Of a DNA stretch of 7,803 nt, positions 7,387-7,803 are shown one piece after another. The first letter of the stretch is position 1; each line of letters starts with the position of its first letter. The notes beneath the pieces are model-generated. The model saw nothing but the letters and a program-made list of their open reading frames with translations. It did not search any database and was not told where the DNA came from. The DNA lies in assembly GCA_030630015.1 (NCBI GenBank), contig DAOVNV010000113.1, forward strand, positions 1 through 7,803. The letters run 5' to 3'. The position numbers and the translations under genes were made by a program. This DNA is from Desulfuromonadales bacterium. GTDB taxonomy: Bacteria; Desulfobacterota; Desulfuromonadia; Desulfuromonadales; BM103.

Positions 7387-7417
7387 CCTGGATCCGTGAG
7401 TACCCGACGGATCCAGG
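7387..7417 (-). repeat. Perfect 11-bp inverted repeat in the btuB leader
   Basis: CCTGGATCCGT at 7387-7397 and its exact reverse complement at 7407-7417, with a 9-base loop. It would form a stable hairpin in the btuB 5' untranslated RNA, after the terminator and only a few bases before the Shine-Dalgarno (about 7375-7382). There is no T-tract, so it is not a terminator. It may insulate the ribosome binding site, protect processed mRNA, or be a protein-binding dyad. Confidence 0.8.
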
Positions 7418-7500
7418 AGGCAATGTCCCGGGAACCGCAGCCGCTCAGTTGTCAGCACAACAGACCGGTTGCTTGAGTCGGACAAAGAAGGCACAAATAG

Positions 7501-7534
7501 AAAAAGCCCGCACACTCTGCCAAGTGCGCGGGCT
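7501..7534 (-). terminator. Intrinsic terminator of the cobalamin riboswitch expression platform
   Basis: On the minus strand the RNA reads AGCCCGCGCACT, a 6-base loop, AGTGTGCGGGCT, then a U-rich tail (UUUUCUAUUU). The arms (7523-7534 and 7505-7516) form 12 pairs including one G-U. The wobble and T-tract orient it for minus-strand transcription, although the A-run just beyond one side and TTTTT at 7540-7544 could let it work weakly on the other strand. It sits between the riboswitch and btuB, 136 nt before the start codon, as expected for a ligand-controlled terminator. Confidence 0.9.
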
Positions 7535-7563
7535 TCCCGTTTTTGAAACTCCGCTTTATCCAC

Positions 7564-7582
7564 CCTCCCATTCCCGGGGAGG
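7564..7582 (-). other. Small hairpin between riboswitch aptamer and terminator
   Basis: CCTCCC (7564-7569) and GGGAGG (7577-7582) can pair around a 7-base loop. It lies in the linker between the aptamer and the terminator. It may be a spacer structure or part of an antiterminator/anti-antiterminator set; the alternative pairing could not be resolved by eye. Confidence 0.4.
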
Positions 7583-7603
7583 TTCATGTGGGGCGTTCAA
7601 TCC

Positions 7604-7785
7604 GTCAGGTCTTCTGGCTCGCGATTCATCCTCCGGGCCGCCTTCCCGATCTTTCGATCAGTGGCATCCGACCCTTCGTCCTCGCTCACAGCGGCGGGTC
7701 CGCGGGGGCTTTGAACCCCACTTCCCTGCAAGCCCTTGCGGGCTCCGGTGAACATTTTCAATAATGTCCGGCAAACCTACCTGAA
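7604..7785 (-). promoter_or_regulatory. Cobalamin riboswitch (adenosylcobalamin-type aptamer) upstream of btuB
   Basis: Read on the minus strand, the conserved core elements of the cobalamin riboswitch appear in order: GCAGGGAA (around 7722-7729), CCGCTGTGA (7686-7694), GCCACTG (7659-7665), GGGAAGG (7641-7647), GATGAATCGCGAGCC (7616-7630) and the closing B12-box AGCCAGAAGACCTG (7606-7619). A closing P1 helix is visible: TCAGGT (7779-7784) pairs with ACCTGA (7605-7610). In this family, binding of cobalamin changes the downstream fold; here a strong intrinsic terminator follows about 70 nt later, so the switch most likely acts by transcription termination and represses btuBFCD when cobalamin is plentiful. 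The promoter must lie beyond the right edge of the window or within its last few bases. Bounds are approximate. Confidence 0.95.
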
Positions 7786-7803
7786 ATCGGTTGTCATGTA
7801 AAG

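Noticed and set aside
7384..7587. Possible 67-residue leader peptide on the minus strand between riboswitch and btuB
   Set aside because: No Shine-Dalgarno before its ATG, and its frame runs through the terminator and leader hairpins, which explain this stretch better.
7449..7764. Two short + strand open frames over the riboswitch region
   Set aside because: They coincide with the conserved cobalamin riboswitch and terminator on the other strand and have no protein-like features.
1..7803. CRISPR arrays, tRNA or rRNA genes, insertion sequences, phage genes
   Set aside because: No regularly spaced direct repeats, cloverleaf-like segments, transposase motifs or phage-type proteins were seen; the gene content is ordinary chromosomal metabolism and transport.

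Overview
The window looks like chromosomal DNA from a GC-rich Gram-negative bacterium. It encodes an outer-membrane TonB-dependent receptor and a periplasmic binding protein with a signal peptide. The style of the cobalamin ABC ATPase (with a C-terminal extension), the two-domain kinase and the REP-like palindromes fit a Desulfuromonadales/Geobacter-type lineage, but that placement is inference without a database search.

The left edge (1-471, + strand) is the end of an operon: the last 75 codons of a 2-oxoacid dehydrogenase E2 acyltransferase, overlapping by 4 nt a small stand-alone acyl carrier protein. It converges, across only 29 bp, on a minus-strand gene (501-2072) encoding a two-domain kinase (aminoglycoside-phosphotransferase-like domain fused to a P-loop kinase domain) of unknown substrate.

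Most of the rest (2279-7803, minus strand) is one corrinoid-uptake unit, read right to left: cobalamin riboswitch (about 7604-7785), intrinsic terminator (about 7501-7534), a perfect 11-bp hairpin just upstream of the ribosome binding site, then btuB (outer-membrane receptor), btuF (periplasmic binding protein), btuC (permease) and a btuD-like ATPase with an extra ~150-residue C-terminal domain. The four genes are tightly packed (a 10-nt gap, then two 4-nt overlaps), so they are very probably cotranscribed. The model is standard: when cobalamin is plentiful, the riboswitch favours the terminator and uptake is turned off. When it is scarce, BtuB imports corrinoid across the outer membrane with TonB energy, BtuF captures it and BtuCD pumps it into the cytoplasm. 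A pair of inverted REP-like palindromes lies just after btuD and separates this operon from the kinase gene.

No wholly new system is evident. The points most worth a second look are the E2-ACP coupling, the uncharacterised C-terminal domain on the ATPase, the extra hairpin in the btuB leader, and the orphan fused kinase.
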